A DNA stretch of 64,000 nucleotides from Dechloromonas agitata is5. Its GTDB lineage: Bacteria; Pseudomonadota; Gammaproteobacteria; Burkholderiales; Rhodocyclaceae. The notes under the pieces were generated by a model. It had not been told where the DNA came from and did no database searches. It worked only from the letters and a program-made list of their open reading frames with translations. Of this stretch, positions 20,333 through 29,106 are shown piece by piece. The stretch spans positions 1,054,001 to 1,118,000 of the forward strand of contig NZ_KI912532.1 in the NCBI RefSeq assembly GCF_000519045.1, in the 5' to 3' direction. The number at the start of each line of letters is the position of its first letter. Positions within the stretch are counted from its first letter, which is position 1. The position numbers were made by a program, and so were the translations under genes.

Positions 20333-20534
20333 CCTTCAGCTTCTCGATAACCAGCGGAAAGGCGCCGGAGCCGATCAGGGCGATGGCGGAAACGATGAAG
20401 GCGAGGCCGGCCATCGGGTCGTCGAGCACCGGGTGCAGGACGTTGCCGAAGCCGGCCAGGCTGATCGCGCCGGTGATTGCGCAGAGCAGGCCAAGCACAG
20501 TGAGGATAAGGAAGGAGGCAGGATAGCGACGCAT
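20316..20534 (-). CDS. Small two-helix membrane protein, unknown
   Basis: This 72-residue protein has two hydrophobic helices (about residues 7 to 28 and 42 to 63) and a charged C-terminus (EKLKENEGA). No recognised family. It is convergent with the YeeE/YedE gene and its stop lies within the terminator hairpin. Coding is supported only by length, hydrophobic pattern and position. Confidence 0.5.
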   Translation of the reverse strand: MRRYPASFLILTVLGLLCAITGAISLAGFGNVLHPVLDDPMAGLAFIVSAIALIGSGAFPLVIEKLKENEGA

Positions 20535-20580
20535 GGCGGAAGTGTAGCCCAGGCAGGCCGCTGGCCGGCTTCACAAATGA

Positions 20581-20610
20581 AAACGGCAGATGCCGGAGCA
20601 TCTGCCGTTT
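20581..20610 (-). terminator. Intrinsic terminator of the Tim44-like gene
   Basis: A 13-bp perfect inverted repeat, AAACGGCAGATGC / GCATCTGCCGTTT with a 4-base loop, lies 20 bases beyond the stop of the Tim44-like gene. Read on the minus strand it ends in a T-rich stretch (GTTTTCATTT). Confidence 0.85.
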
Positions 20611-20630
20611 GCCGCGTGCAGCAGGCGGGA

Positions 20631-21494
20631 TTACTGGACTTGCTGGATCCCGGCCAGCACCCAGCCACGGCTGCCGTCGCGCGGCTTGGTCATGTGCCAG
20701 ACCTCGGCGAAAGGCTGGGCAGCCGCGCCGTCTTCCTCGCGGATCAGGCCGTTGAAATGGACGCTGACGATGTAGCGGTTGGCTTCTTCGGTCACGTCGA
20801 GCACTTCGGCATCCAGCTGGACGACGTCAGTCGTCTGCTTGGCGCCCTTGCGCTCGTCGATGTCCATCTTGATCTCGGCGAACATTTCCGGTGCGGTGAA
20901 TTCGCGGATGTCGTCCAAGTTACCGGCATCGTTGGCCGCCTGCAGGCGAATGAAATTCACCTTGGCATTGCGCACGAAGCCCTCGGCGTCAAACCCGGCC
21001 GGGATGCTGCCGGAACTGGCTACCGCCGGTGCGGCAGAACCGCCGGCCGGGGTGAATTCGCGCTGCGGCGTATTGCCCCCGAATGGCGCCCCGGCCCCGG
21101 CGTACTGCATGCCTTGATTGCCTTGGGCGGCAGCCTTCTTGCGCATGAAGAAGCCGATCACGCCGATCACCACCATGGCGAGCAGGGCCATCATCATGAA
21201 GCTGGCAAGTTCTTCACCGAAACCGAAGTGCGAAGCCAGTGCAGCCAGACCGATACCGGCGGCGAGGCCGGCGAGCGGGCCCATCCACGAACGCTTCGGC
21301 TGGGCGGCGGGCTGGGCGGCGGCGGCTGGCGGTGTCGCCTGACGCGGTGCGGCTTGCTGGGTATTGCTCGGAGCGACCGACTGGCGCTGCATGCCGGTCG
21401 AACCACCGCCGCCGATACGCTTGGCTTCGGCGTCGTTGATTTGTAGCGTGAAGCCGAGCACCAGCGCCGCGGCCATCATTACGAAGTTTTTCAT
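20631..21494 (-). CDS. Tim44-like domain secreted/membrane protein
   Basis: This 287-residue protein begins MKNFVMMAAALVLGFTLQ, an export signal ending near DAEA. It then has a low-complexity Gly/Gln/Pro region and two hydrophobic helices (about 80 to 125, GLAAGIGLAALASHFG and MMMALLAMVVIGVIGFF). The C-terminal Tim44/MbA-like domain (about 170 to 287) starts at GFDAEGFVRNAKVNFIRLQ. The bacterial role is unknown; the fold suggests lipid or protein binding at the membrane. Start chosen for the AGGAG site ahead of it. Confidence 0.8.
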   Translation of the reverse strand: MKNFVMMAAALVLGFTLQINDAEAKRIGGGGSTGMQRQSVAPSNTQQAAPRQATPPAAAAQPAAQPKRSWMGPLAGLAAGIGLAALASHFGFGEELASFMMMALLAMVVIGVIGFFMRKKAAAQGNQGMQYAGAGAPFGGNTPQREFTPAGGSAAPAVASSGSIPAGFDAEGFVRNAKVNFIRLQAANDAGNLDDIREFTAPEMFAEIKMDIDERKGAKQTTDVVQLDAEVLDVTEEANRYIVSVHFNGLIREEDGAAAQPFAEVWHMTKPRDGSRGWVLAGIQQVQ

Positions 21495-21597
21495 CCTGTG
21501 TCTCCTGTCTTGGGGAATTGACCGGCGTAGTGTACCCGCTGTGCTGGCTGAAAATAACAAGATATATCAGTGATGAATCTTCGATATTTACGAAGTA

Positions 21598-22875
21598 TCA
21601 ACGGAACAGTGCGGCGACCGCGGCGGGATTGGACGGGAAATAGAAATGCACATAGGAGGCGGTCAGGCGCTGGTGCCGATAAACCGCTTCCCCCTCCCGA
21701 CCATCGGCCGTGGTAGCCCGGGTCAATGGCGACAACGACGTATCGCTCTTCGAATAATGGAAGGTATGCCCGGCCAGCCGGCCTTCCGGGAGGTCGACGA
21801 ACTGGGTGCCGAGTGCCGCCAGGCGCTGCTGCATGACCGAGCGGCCGGGCAGCAGGCCGCCAAAGCGATGCGCGACGCCGGCCTTGTCCACGACTTCCTC
21901 GAACAGGCTCATCATGCCGCCGCATTCGGCCAGCAGTGGCTTGTCGGCCGCGACGTGGGTGTGCAGTTGCTGCCACAGGAGCGCATTGGCCCCGATGGCC
22001 TGGGCATGCAGTTCTGGATAGCCGCCAGGCAGCCAGACGGCATCGCAATCGGGCAATGCGTCGCCGGCGACCGGCGAGAAAAAGCGCAGTTCGGCACCGA
22101 GTTGCTGCAGGGTTTCCACGTTGGCCGGATAGATGAAGCCGTAAGCCGCATCGCGGGCGATGGCGATGGTCTGGCCGGCGAGCAGCGGGGCCATGGCCGG
22201 TTCTGCCGCATCGACAAAGGTCACCGGCGGCGGCAGGTCGACGCTGGCACTGCCCGCCAGCGCATCCGCCAGGCGGTCGAGTCGTTCGCCGAGATCGGCG
22301 ATTTCGGCCGCCTGGAGCAGGCCGAGGTGACGTTCCGGCAGGCTGTCGCTGCTTTTCGGCAGGGCGCCGAACCAGCCCATGCCGGCTGGCAAGCTGCCGC
22401 GCAGGAATTCGGCGTGGCGGGGGCTGGCGACGCGGTTGGCGAGCACGCCGGCAAACGGCAGGCCGGGGCGGTAGGTGGCCAGGCCGTGGGCGACGGCGCC
22501 GAAGGTCTGGGCCATGGCCCCGGCGTCGATCAGGGCCATGACCGGGACGTTGAAGCGGATGGCGATGTCGGCCGCCGAGGGCTCGCCGTCGAAAAGGCCC
22601 ATGACCCCCTCGATCAGGATCAGGTCGGAATCGGCGGCAGCGCGGGCCAGGCGCCAGCGGGCATCGGCCTCGCCGCACATGCCGAGATCGAGGTTCTGGC
22701 AGGGCCGGCCGGACGCAAAGGCGTGGATCTGCGGGTCGAGGAAGTCCGGGCCGCACTTGAAGACGGTAACGCGCCGGCCTTGGCGGGCATGCAGGCGGGC
22801 CAGGGCGGCGGTGACGGTGGTTTTGCCCTGGCCGGAGGCGGGGGCGGCGATGAGGAGGGCGGGGCAGGCGGGCAT
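21598..22875 (-). CDS. cobB: Cobyrinic acid a,c-diamide synthase (CobB/CbiA)
   Basis: This enzyme amidates the a and c side chains of cobyrinate with glutamine and ATP. The 425-residue protein has a P-loop ASGQGKTT (13 to 20) in the dethiobiotin synthetase-like domain, and a class I glutamine amidotransferase domain with nucleophile C318 in LLAECGGMM. The start is at MPACPALLIAAPASG; the longer upstream reading adds nothing conserved. It is the last gene of the riboswitch-controlled cobalamin operon. Because cobalt is inserted early here, CbiA-like chemistry on cobyrinate is expected. Confidence 0.92.
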   Translation of the reverse strand: MPACPALLIAAPASGQGKTTVTAALARLHARQGRRVTVFKCGPDFLDPQIHAFASGRPCQNLDLGMCGEADARWRLARAAADSDLILIEGVMGLFDGEPSAADIAIRFNVPVMALIDAGAMAQTFGAVAHGLATYRPGLPFAGVLANRVASPRHAEFLRGSLPAGMGWFGALPKSSDSLPERHLGLLQAAEIADLGERLDRLADALAGSASVDLPPPVTFVDAAEPAMAPLLAGQTIAIARDAAYGFIYPANVETLQQLGAELRFFSPVAGDALPDCDAVWLPGGYPELHAQAIGANALLWQQLHTHVAADKPLLAECGGMMSLFEEVVDKAGVAHRFGGLLPGRSVMQQRLAALGTQFVDLPEGRLAGHTFHYSKSDTSLSPLTRATTADGREGEAVYRHQRLTASYVHFYFPSNPAAVAALFR

Positions 22876-22937
22876 GTCGATGTCGATTGTTCTGATTGGG
22901 GCGAAAAGTTTAAAGGAGGGGGCGTTTGCCTGCTGCC

Positions 22938-23933
22938 TTATTCGCATGCTGCTTCGTCTTCTGCTGGCAACTCGGCCTGCAGCACCGCGGCAATGTAGTC
23001 TTCCGGCAGGCGGTATTCGGCGGCCAGCTCGGCGGCGCTCCGGCCGCTCTGCTGGATGGCGGCCATCCAGCCGTTGAGGCCGGTGGATAGCGAGCGACCG
23101 GCCTGCTCGCCGGCATGGGTGTTGCGTTCGCCGTCCTCGACGGCGTACTTGTTGGCATAGCCGCGCGGTGTGACCATCAGGCCGTGCTGGATGAAGGTGT
23201 TGGAGTTGCCGATCAGCACCGTCGACAACATGCCGATCTCGGCCTCATTCATTTTTTCCAGCGTGGTCAGTTCGATGCGCTGCTTGGGGCGATAGCCCGA
23301 CTTGACGATGGCGACCGGCGTCTGCGGATCGCGGTGGCGCAGGAAAAGGCGCTGCGCTTCGACGATCTGCTGCGTGCGGCGGCCGCTCTTCGGGTTGTAT
23401 AGCGCGACGACGAAATCGGCGTAGGCCACGGCATCCAGACGACGGGCGATGGTCGGCCACGGCGTCAGCAGGTCAGACAGCGAAATGGCGCAGAAGTCGT
23501 GGGTCAGCGGCGCGCCGACCAGGGCGGCGCAGGTGTTCAGTGCCGACGCGCCGGGCACGATCTCGACCTCGATGGCTGAATCGGGCGTCCACCCGGCCTG
23601 GAACAGCACCTCGAAAGTCGGCCCGGCCATGCCGTACACCCCGGCGTCACCGGAGGATATCAGCGCCACCTTCTTGCCCTGGCGGGCGCGCTCCAGTGCT
23701 TCGATGGCGCGGTCGAGTTCCTCGGTCATCGACTTCTTGATCACCTCCTTGCCGGCAACCAGGTCGGCGACCAGGCGGATGTAGGTGACATAGCCGATGA
23801 TCGTGTCGGCCTCGGCAATCGCCGCCCGGGCGCGGGCGGTCAGGTGGTCGTTGCTGCCTGGGCCAAGGCCGACGAGCATGATCTTGCCGGGCTTGGCGGT
23901 GAGGTTTTCAGGGGTGTTGAGTGGTGTGCTCAT
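22938..23933 (-). CDS. cobJ: Precorrin-3B C17-methyltransferase (CobJ/CbiH) with C-terminal extension
   Basis: This SAM-dependent ring-contracting methyltransferase has GKIMLVGLGPGSNDHLTARA (about residues 16 to 35), SGDAGVYGMAG and EIVPGASALNTCAALVGAPL as family blocks. At 331 residues it is about 80 longer than typical CbiH. The extra tail (about 258 to 331) is helical and contains LPEDYIAAVLQAELPAED, with no cysteine cluster. It overlaps cobE by ATGA upstream, supporting the start at 23933. Confidence 0.9.
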   Translation of the reverse strand: MSTPLNTPENLTAKPGKIMLVGLGPGSNDHLTARARAAIAEADTIIGYVTYIRLVADLVAGKEVIKKSMTEELDRAIEALERARQGKKVALISSGDAGVYGMAGPTFEVLFQAGWTPDSAIEVEIVPGASALNTCAALVGAPLTHDFCAISLSDLLTPWPTIARRLDAVAYADFVVALYNPKSGRRTQQIVEAQRLFLRHRDPQTPVAIVKSGYRPKQRIELTTLEKMNEAEIGMLSTVLIGNSNTFIQHGLMVTPRGYANKYAVEDGERNTHAGEQAGRSLSTGLNGWMAAIQQSGRSAAELAAEYRLPEDYIAAVLQAELPAEDEAACE

Positions 23934-24325
23934 TGAGGAATCCTTGCAATGGAAACGGTGGCGTTGCGGCCGTCCGGGCCACGCAGCTTGTGTTTTTCGA
24001 TGATCAGGTGCGTCTGGTCGGCGCCGGCGACGAGGATTGCTGCCGCCTCGGAGACGGACGGCGTACCGGTGTATTTGCGGACAGTTTCGGAGGGATTCGG
24101 TACGGCGATCAGTGCCAGTTCGGTAGCCGGGTAGAAGCGGATCGTCCAGCCATTGGCTAGGGCGACTTCGGTGAGGCCGATTTCGTCGGCCTTGAGGTCG
24201 ATGGAGGCGACGGCTTGCACATCGGCCAGCGTAGCCCCTGCCTGCGTCAGTGCCTCGGCGATGCACCGGGCGATGGTGGTGGCCGGTGTGCCGCGGTCGC
24301 AACCGAGGCCGAGGGCGATGTTCAT
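23930..24325 (-). CDS. cobE: CobE / CbiG C-terminal domain protein
   Basis: This 131-residue protein corresponds to the C-terminal domain of CbiG (CobE). It has the N-terminal glycine/cysteine motif LGLGCDRGTP, the SIDLKADEIGL segment and the C-terminal ATVSIARIP. CbiG opens the delta-lactone of cobalt-precorrin-5A; the role of the CobE part is poorly defined. It overlaps the separate CbiG N-terminal ORF by ATGA on one side and cobJ by ATGA on the other, so here CbiG is encoded by two coupled ORFs. Confidence 0.85.
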   Translation of the reverse strand: MNIALGLGCDRGTPATTIARCIAEALTQAGATLADVQAVASIDLKADEIGLTEVALANGWTIRFYPATELALIAVPNPSETVRKYTGTPSVSEAAAILVAGADQTHLIIEKHKLRGPDGRNATVSIARIPQ

Positions 24326-25053
24326 GGGCGATACACGACCCGACGTCCGGCCAGCTGCGCGGCAATATCGCCCGGCATCTCCCGCCGGCTGATCCACAGC
24401 ACGGCCGCGAAGCGGTCGAGCGGCATGTCTTCCAGCCGCTCGAAGCGCGTCACGTTGGCCGGTAGCGGCCCCGTGCGCCCGTTGGCATGGTTGGCCCACC
24501 AGTCGGTGCTGCCGGCTTCCTGGACCAGCGCCACCGGCTCGTCGTTCACCATCGCGGCGCTGCAGCGAACGATTTCGTCGTGGCTGGCCTCGAAGGCCCA
24601 GCCGAGTTCGCGGCCGAGCAGGTCGACGGCGAGGGTTTCGCGGGCATCCGAGGCGGTGGTCAGCACGGCCTGGGCGCCGAGCGCGGTGGCGAGATGGCCG
24701 GCCAGCCGGTTGGCGCCGCCGAGGTGGCCGGAGAGCACCGGAATGACGAAACGGCCGGCTTCGTCGATGACGACGACGGCCGGGTCGGTTTCCTTGTTTT
24801 TTAGGTGCGGTGCGATCAGGCGGACAACGGCACCGAGCGAGACGATGCAGATGATGCCGTCGAAGGTGGCGAACATCGCCGGCACCTGGTCGCCGACCTT
24901 GCCTTCGTAGCAATGCACAGCGTTTGGGGCGGCGGTCTCGCCTGCGGCACGGAATTTCTCGGGGCAGAACAGTTGCGTGCCCGGCAAGGCGGCGACGACC
25001 TTGCCGGCTAGCGCGATGCCGTGTTTGGTAATCGAGACGACGGCGATTTTCAT
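24322..25053 (-). CDS. cbiG: Cobalt-precorrin 5A hydrolase, N-terminal and central CbiG domains
   Basis: This 243-residue protein covers the N-terminal and central CbiG domains, which cleave the acetaldehyde-releasing lactone in the anaerobic pathway. Diagnostic segments include MKIAVVSITKHGIALA, ICIVSLGAVVRLIAPHL and VIPVLSGHLGGANRLA. The usual C-terminal CobE domain is a separate overlapping gene. The 45-base gap to cobI shows nothing notable. Confidence 0.88.
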   Translation of the reverse strand: MKIAVVSITKHGIALAGKVVAALPGTQLFCPEKFRAAGETAAPNAVHCYEGKVGDQVPAMFATFDGIICIVSLGAVVRLIAPHLKNKETDPAVVVIDEAGRFVIPVLSGHLGGANRLAGHLATALGAQAVLTTASDARETLAVDLLGRELGWAFEASHDEIVRCSAAMVNDEPVALVQEAGSTDWWANHANGRTGPLPANVTRFERLEDMPLDRFAAVLWISRREMPGDIAAQLAGRRVVYRP

Positions 25054-25098
25054 GGGATGGTCTCTCTGTTGGGGTTGGTTTTTATGGGGTTACCAGGT

Positions 25099-25905
25099 TT
25101 AGGTCGACGCGGAGGCATCGACGGCTTCCTTGCGCTTGCGGCAGCCGCGGCGCAACTCGCCGCGCACGCGCTTGGGGTTCTGCACCAGCATGAGCGACAG
25201 GTAATTGACCTTCTCTCCCTTCAGATTGGCGACGTCGCGCACGATGCGCTCGTCCGGCGAACCGACCTTTTCGATGAAGACCGAGGTGGTGAGCAGGTCG
25301 CGTTGTTCGAGCAGGTCGACGACCTCGTCGACCATCGGCTTGACCTTGAGCAAGGCCAGGGTGTCGAACTCGTCGAGCAGGTGGTCGATGACTTCAACGC
25401 CATAGGCGGCGGGGATGATGGCGAAGGTTTCGTCCTCCTCGGCCAGGGTCACGCCGGCCGCGGCTGCGGCGGCGGCGAAGGAGGAAACGCCGGGGATGGT
25501 CTCGACCTCGACCTGTGGTAGCAACTCGCGCACGACGCGGGCGAGGTGGCCGAAGGTGGCGAAGGTGGAGGCGTCGCCTTCGACCAGGAAAACCAGGTCG
25601 CGACCTTCGCCGAGCAGTTCCACCGTCTGCTCGGCAGCCCGCGCCCAGGCCTTGGCCAGGATGTCGGCGTCGCGGGTCATCGGAAAGACCAGTTCGACGG
25701 CATCGGCCGGCACGGGGACGCCGCCGCGTTCGACGATGGATAGCGCGTAGGAGGATTCTTCGGCCTTTTTCACCGGGTACAGCCAGCGGGCGCCGGATTG
25801 CAGGGCGGCCCAGGCGCGGCGGGTGATCAGGTCCGGGTCGCCGGGGCCGAGGGAGGCGCCGATCAGTTTGCCGAATTTCGGCCCTTCACGTTTCTGTCCA
25901 GTCAT
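25099..25905 (-). CDS. cobI: Precorrin-2 C20-methyltransferase (CobI/CbiL)
   Basis: This SAM methyltransferase acts on C20 of (cobalt-)precorrin-2. The 268-residue protein has LIGASLGPGDPDLITRRAW (about 14 to 33), LVEGDASTFATFGHL and IPGVSSFAAAAAAAGVTL motifs. The start at MTGQKREGP is supported by AAGGAAAA upstream and by ATGA overlap with the cobL stop. The C-terminus has an unusual basic tail (RRGCRKRKE). Confidence 0.92.
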   Translation of the reverse strand: MTGQKREGPKFGKLIGASLGPGDPDLITRRAWAALQSGARWLYPVKKAEESSYALSIVERGGVPVPADAVELVFPMTRDADILAKAWARAAEQTVELLGEGRDLVFLVEGDASTFATFGHLARVVRELLPQVEVETIPGVSSFAAAAAAAGVTLAEEDETFAIIPAAYGVEVIDHLLDEFDTLALLKVKPMVDEVVDLLEQRDLLTTSVFIEKVGSPDERIVRDVANLKGEKVNYLSLMLVQNPKRVRGELRRGCRKRKEAVDASAST

Positions 25906-27248
25906 GTGTTTTCCTTGCTTGCAGTCACAATCCACACCGGGTTCTGCGCCGCCAACCGGTGCATGCCGAGAATCGGCTGGCTGCGGCTGGCCTGCAGTTG
26001 CACAACCTCCCAGGCGGCTCCGTTATCCTGCAGCGCGTCGGTGGCGGTCGCCAGGTTTTCCAGCGTGACGAAGTTCATCACCAGCCGGCCGCCGGGCTTC
26101 AGCCGGCCGAGGATCAGCTGGATCAGGGCGGCCAGTTCGCCGCCCGAGCCGCCGATGAACACGGCGTCCGGGTCGGGCCAGGTGTCGAGGTGCTGCGGCG
26201 CCTTGCCTTCGACCAGCGTGTAATTGCCGACCCGGAAACGAGCGGCGTTGGCGCGGGCATTTTCAGCATCGCCGGCATTCTTCTCGATGGCCCAGACATG
26301 TCCTTCGGGTGCCAGGCGGGCCGCTTCCAGGCCTACCGAACCGGAACCGGCACCGATGTCCCAGACCAGTGCATCCGGCTTCAGGCGCAGCTTGGCCAGC
26401 GACAGGGCGCGCGCCTCCTGCTTGGTGATCAGTCCCTTCTCGGGCGAACGCTGGATGTACTCGGCATCTTCCAGTCCAAAGGCGGGGCTGGCCTGGGGCG
26501 TGCGTTCGACGAGGACGACATTGGGCTGCGGAAACGCCATTCCGGCCGTCTCGGCCAAGAGGAGGTCGCGGTAGATGGCCTCATCCGGCAGCAACAGGCG
26601 GCAGGCGACCGATAGCCGGGCCTCCTGCTCATAGCCGGCCAGAATCAGCGCCCGGGCCAGGCGGGCCGGCGTGTTCTCCGGCCCGGTGAACAGCGCCACG
26701 CGAGGGTGCCGGGCAATGCTGCGCATCAGTTTGTACAGGCCGTGCGAGGGCGGGGCGCCGACGAACCATTCGCCGGCATCGGCGGTGTGGCAGGTGGCAA
26801 TCTTGATGTCCTGCCAGGCCGTCTTGAAGCGGGCAAAGGCGAGCTGCAGTGTCGATACGGCCGGGATGATCTCGAAACTTTCCGGTCCCAGCTTGCCGGT
26901 CAGCCACGAGGCGATGCCGTGGCACAACGGGTCGCCGGTGGCCAGCACGATGACGCTGCGTCCAGCCTCGCGCGCCGCCGCAATCCAGCCCGGTACCTGG
27001 CCGAGCCGGCCATCCATGTCGTGCACCTCGGCTTCGGGCGCGAGATAAGGGCGCACCAGATCGAGCGTGCGCCCGGCGCCGATGACCACGCCAGCTGCCG
27101 CCAGCCGCTGGCGTGCAGGATCCGACAAGCCGGTCCAGCCATCGTCGAGGATGCCGAGGAGAGTGGTGGGGTGAATGTCTGTTTCGTGGTTCATGATTTT
27201 TTCAGCATCCAGGCACGCTTCGATGCCGACGGCGGATTCGGTGGTCAC
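25902..27248 (-). CDS. cobL: Precorrin-6Y methyltransferase/decarboxylase CobL (CbiE-CbiT fusion)
   Basis: CobL methylates C5 and C15 and decarboxylates the C12 acetate. The CbiE-like domain is about 30 to 235 (LATGDPLCHGI, IIPAVSTLQLAFARF). The CbiT-like methyltransferase is about 250 to 445 (WDIGAGSGSVGLEAARLAP, FIGGSGGEL). I place the start at GTG 27248: it overlaps the cbiD stop, and AAGAGGAG lies 5 bases upstream. The first ATG, 54 bases further in (27194), has no such site. That gives 448 residues. Confidence 0.92.
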   Translation of the reverse strand: MTTESAVGIEACLDAEKIMNHETDIHPTTLLGILDDGWTGLSDPARQRLAAAGVVIGAGRTLDLVRPYLAPEAEVHDMDGRLGQVPGWIAAAREAGRSVIVLATGDPLCHGIASWLTGKLGPESFEIIPAVSTLQLAFARFKTAWQDIKIATCHTADAGEWFVGAPPSHGLYKLMRSIARHPRVALFTGPENTPARLARALILAGYEQEARLSVACRLLLPDEAIYRDLLLAETAGMAFPQPNVVLVERTPQASPAFGLEDAEYIQRSPEKGLITKQEARALSLAKLRLKPDALVWDIGAGSGSVGLEAARLAPEGHVWAIEKNAGDAENARANAARFRVGNYTLVEGKAPQHLDTWPDPDAVFIGGSGGELAALIQLILGRLKPGGRLVMNFVTLENLATATDALQDNGAAWEVVQLQASRSQPILGMHRLAAQNPVWIVTASKENT

Positions 27249-28408
27249 AGCGACTCCTCTTGCTCGACACGGCAAATGAACCGCCCCTCGAAATCGCAGA
27301 CCAGCACGGTCAGGCGATAGTCGCCGGGGTAGTGGGTGGTCAGGCTGCGGATGGCCTTGATCGCCAGTCGGCGATGGAAGGCTTCGGTGAGTCCAAGGTT
27401 GGCCAGCCGTTCGGCGGCGAAACGGGCGGTTTCTGCGGCGCGGATTTCCTCGATCAGGTCGGGCGGTGCGCCAACCTCGCGGGCCGAGTCGGCCAGGATG
27501 TCGCGGTCCACCTCGGCCTTCCAGGCGTGGGTGACGGCCAGCCCCTGGCACATCTTGGTCAGCTTGCCGACCATGGCGCCGACCGTGATGTTCGGCACGC
27601 CGCGCTTGATGGCGCTGGTGAAGGCCGCCTTGACGAAGTCGCCCATCTGAACGAAGCAGGATTCATCGAGTTCCGGCAGCTGGTGCATGGCGAATTTCTC
27701 GGTGCGTCCGCCGGTGGTGAAGACCAGGTGCTCCTGCCCCTGATTGACCGCGACATCGACGGCCTGGACGACGCTGGCGCGGAAGGCGGCCGTCGAATAG
27801 GGGCGGACGATGCCGGTGGTGCCGAGGATGGAAATGCCGCCGAGGATGCCGAGCCGCGCGTTCAGCGTCTTCTTGGCCATTTCGTCGCCGCCGGGCACCG
27901 AGATGGTGACTTCCAGACCATCGTGGTCGAGCAATTCGCCAGCCACGGCGCGCACATTGTCGACGATGTTGCGGCGCGGGACCGGGTTGATCGCCGGCCC
28001 GCCAACCTCCAGGCCGAGGCCCGCCTTGGTGACCAGGCCGACCCCCGGCCCGCCTTTGAGCACGACCTCGCCGGCGTGGTGCGGCAGCAGGCGGACGTCG
28101 GCTGTCAGGTGGGCGCCGTGCGTGGCATCCGGATCGTCGCCGGCATCCTTGACGATGACGGCATGGGCGAGCCCGGCGGTTTCCTCGACGCTGCCATCGT
28201 GTACGGCGAAGCTCACCGCCTGGCCATTGGGCAGGCGGCAGACGATGCTCGTCGGTACCTCGCTGAGCAACAGGCCGAGCGTCGCCGCGCGGGCCGCTGC
28301 CGCCGCACAGGCACCGGTTGTGAAACCGGTGCGGTTGCCGCGTTCGCGGCGGGCGTCGCCCTTGCGGACCTTGGCCGGGGCCTCGCCCGCGTTTTCGGGC
28401 GTGCTCAT
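27245..28408 (-). CDS. cbiD: Cobalt-precorrin-5B C1-methyltransferase CbiD
   Basis: CbiD methylates C1 in the anaerobic (early cobalt) route and is diagnostic for it. The 387-residue protein has RTGFTTGACAAAAARAA near the start, AINPVPRRNI, ISILGTTGIVRPYS and NITVGAMVGKLTKMCQG. ATGA overlap with cobH supports the start at 28408; sequence upstream in this frame is a shadow of cobH. Confidence 0.94.
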   Translation of the reverse strand: MSTPENAGEAPAKVRKGDARRERGNRTGFTTGACAAAAARAATLGLLLSEVPTSIVCRLPNGQAVSFAVHDGSVEETAGLAHAVIVKDAGDDPDATHGAHLTADVRLLPHHAGEVVLKGGPGVGLVTKAGLGLEVGGPAINPVPRRNIVDNVRAVAGELLDHDGLEVTISVPGGDEMAKKTLNARLGILGGISILGTTGIVRPYSTAAFRASVVQAVDVAVNQGQEHLVFTTGGRTEKFAMHQLPELDESCFVQMGDFVKAAFTSAIKRGVPNITVGAMVGKLTKMCQGLAVTHAWKAEVDRDILADSAREVGAPPDLIEEIRAAETARFAAERLANLGLTEAFHRRLAIKAIRSLTTHYPGDYRLTVLVCDFEGRFICRVEQEESL

Positions 28409-29091
28409 GCCGCCTTTTTCTGCTCGGCTTCGGCCAGCGACAGCATGGCGTGGATGGCAGCGACCACCAATGTCGAACCGCCCTTGCGGCCCTGGATGGC
28501 CACCCACGGCACTTCGTTTACCGTCATCAGCAGATCCTTCGATTCGGCGGCGGAAACAAAGCCGACCGGCATGCCGATGACCAGGGCCGGGCGCACGCCT
28601 TCCTCGCGGATCAGGCGGACGAGTTCGATCAGCGCGGTGGGGGCGTTGCCGATGCCGACAATGGCGCCGTCGAGCTTGCCGAGCCGTTGCGCCTTGCGCA
28701 TGGCCTGTACGGCGCGCGTGCTGTTGGCGGCCTTGGCGGCTTCGATCACGTCGGCGTCGGAAATGTAGTGATGGGTGCTCAGGCCGAAGTGCCGGAGACG
28801 CGGCTGCGAGAGGCCGACGCAGATCATCTCGACATCGGCGACGATGGGCGTGCCGCCCTTCAGCACCGCGTTCATGCCGTCCTGCATGGCATCCGGGTGG
28901 AAGGCGGTCAGGCCGTTGAACTCGAAATCGGCGTTGGCGTGGATCATCCGGCGGACGAGGGGCCATTGCTCGGCGGTGTAGCCGTGCGGGCCGGCCTCGG
29001 CGTCGATGATGGCGAAGGAGTCATGCTCGATGGCGCGGCCGGCTTCGGTCAGCTGTTCGGTAACGGTGTTGCTGGCGGTGGAGATGGTCAT
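28405..29091 (-). CDS. cobH: Precorrin-8X methylmutase (CobH/CbiC)
   Basis: This enzyme moves the C11 methyl group to C12, giving (cobalt-)hydrogenobyrinate. The 228-residue protein carries the catalytic histidine in RRMIHANADFEF, IVADVEMICVGLSQPRL, and VGIGNAPTALIELVRLI, all family hallmarks. Start supported by AGGAAA upstream. It lies 15 bases downstream of cbiX. Confidence 0.94.
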   Translation of the reverse strand: MTISTASNTVTEQLTEAGRAIEHDSFAIIDAEAGPHGYTAEQWPLVRRMIHANADFEFNGLTAFHPDAMQDGMNAVLKGGTPIVADVEMICVGLSQPRLRHFGLSTHHYISDADVIEAAKAANSTRAVQAMRKAQRLGKLDGAIVGIGNAPTALIELVRLIREEGVRPALVIGMPVGFVSAAESKDLLMTVNEVPWVAIQGRKGGSTLVVAAIHAMLSLAEAEQKKAA

Positions 29092-29106
29092 GGATTTCCT
29101 CGCGAA

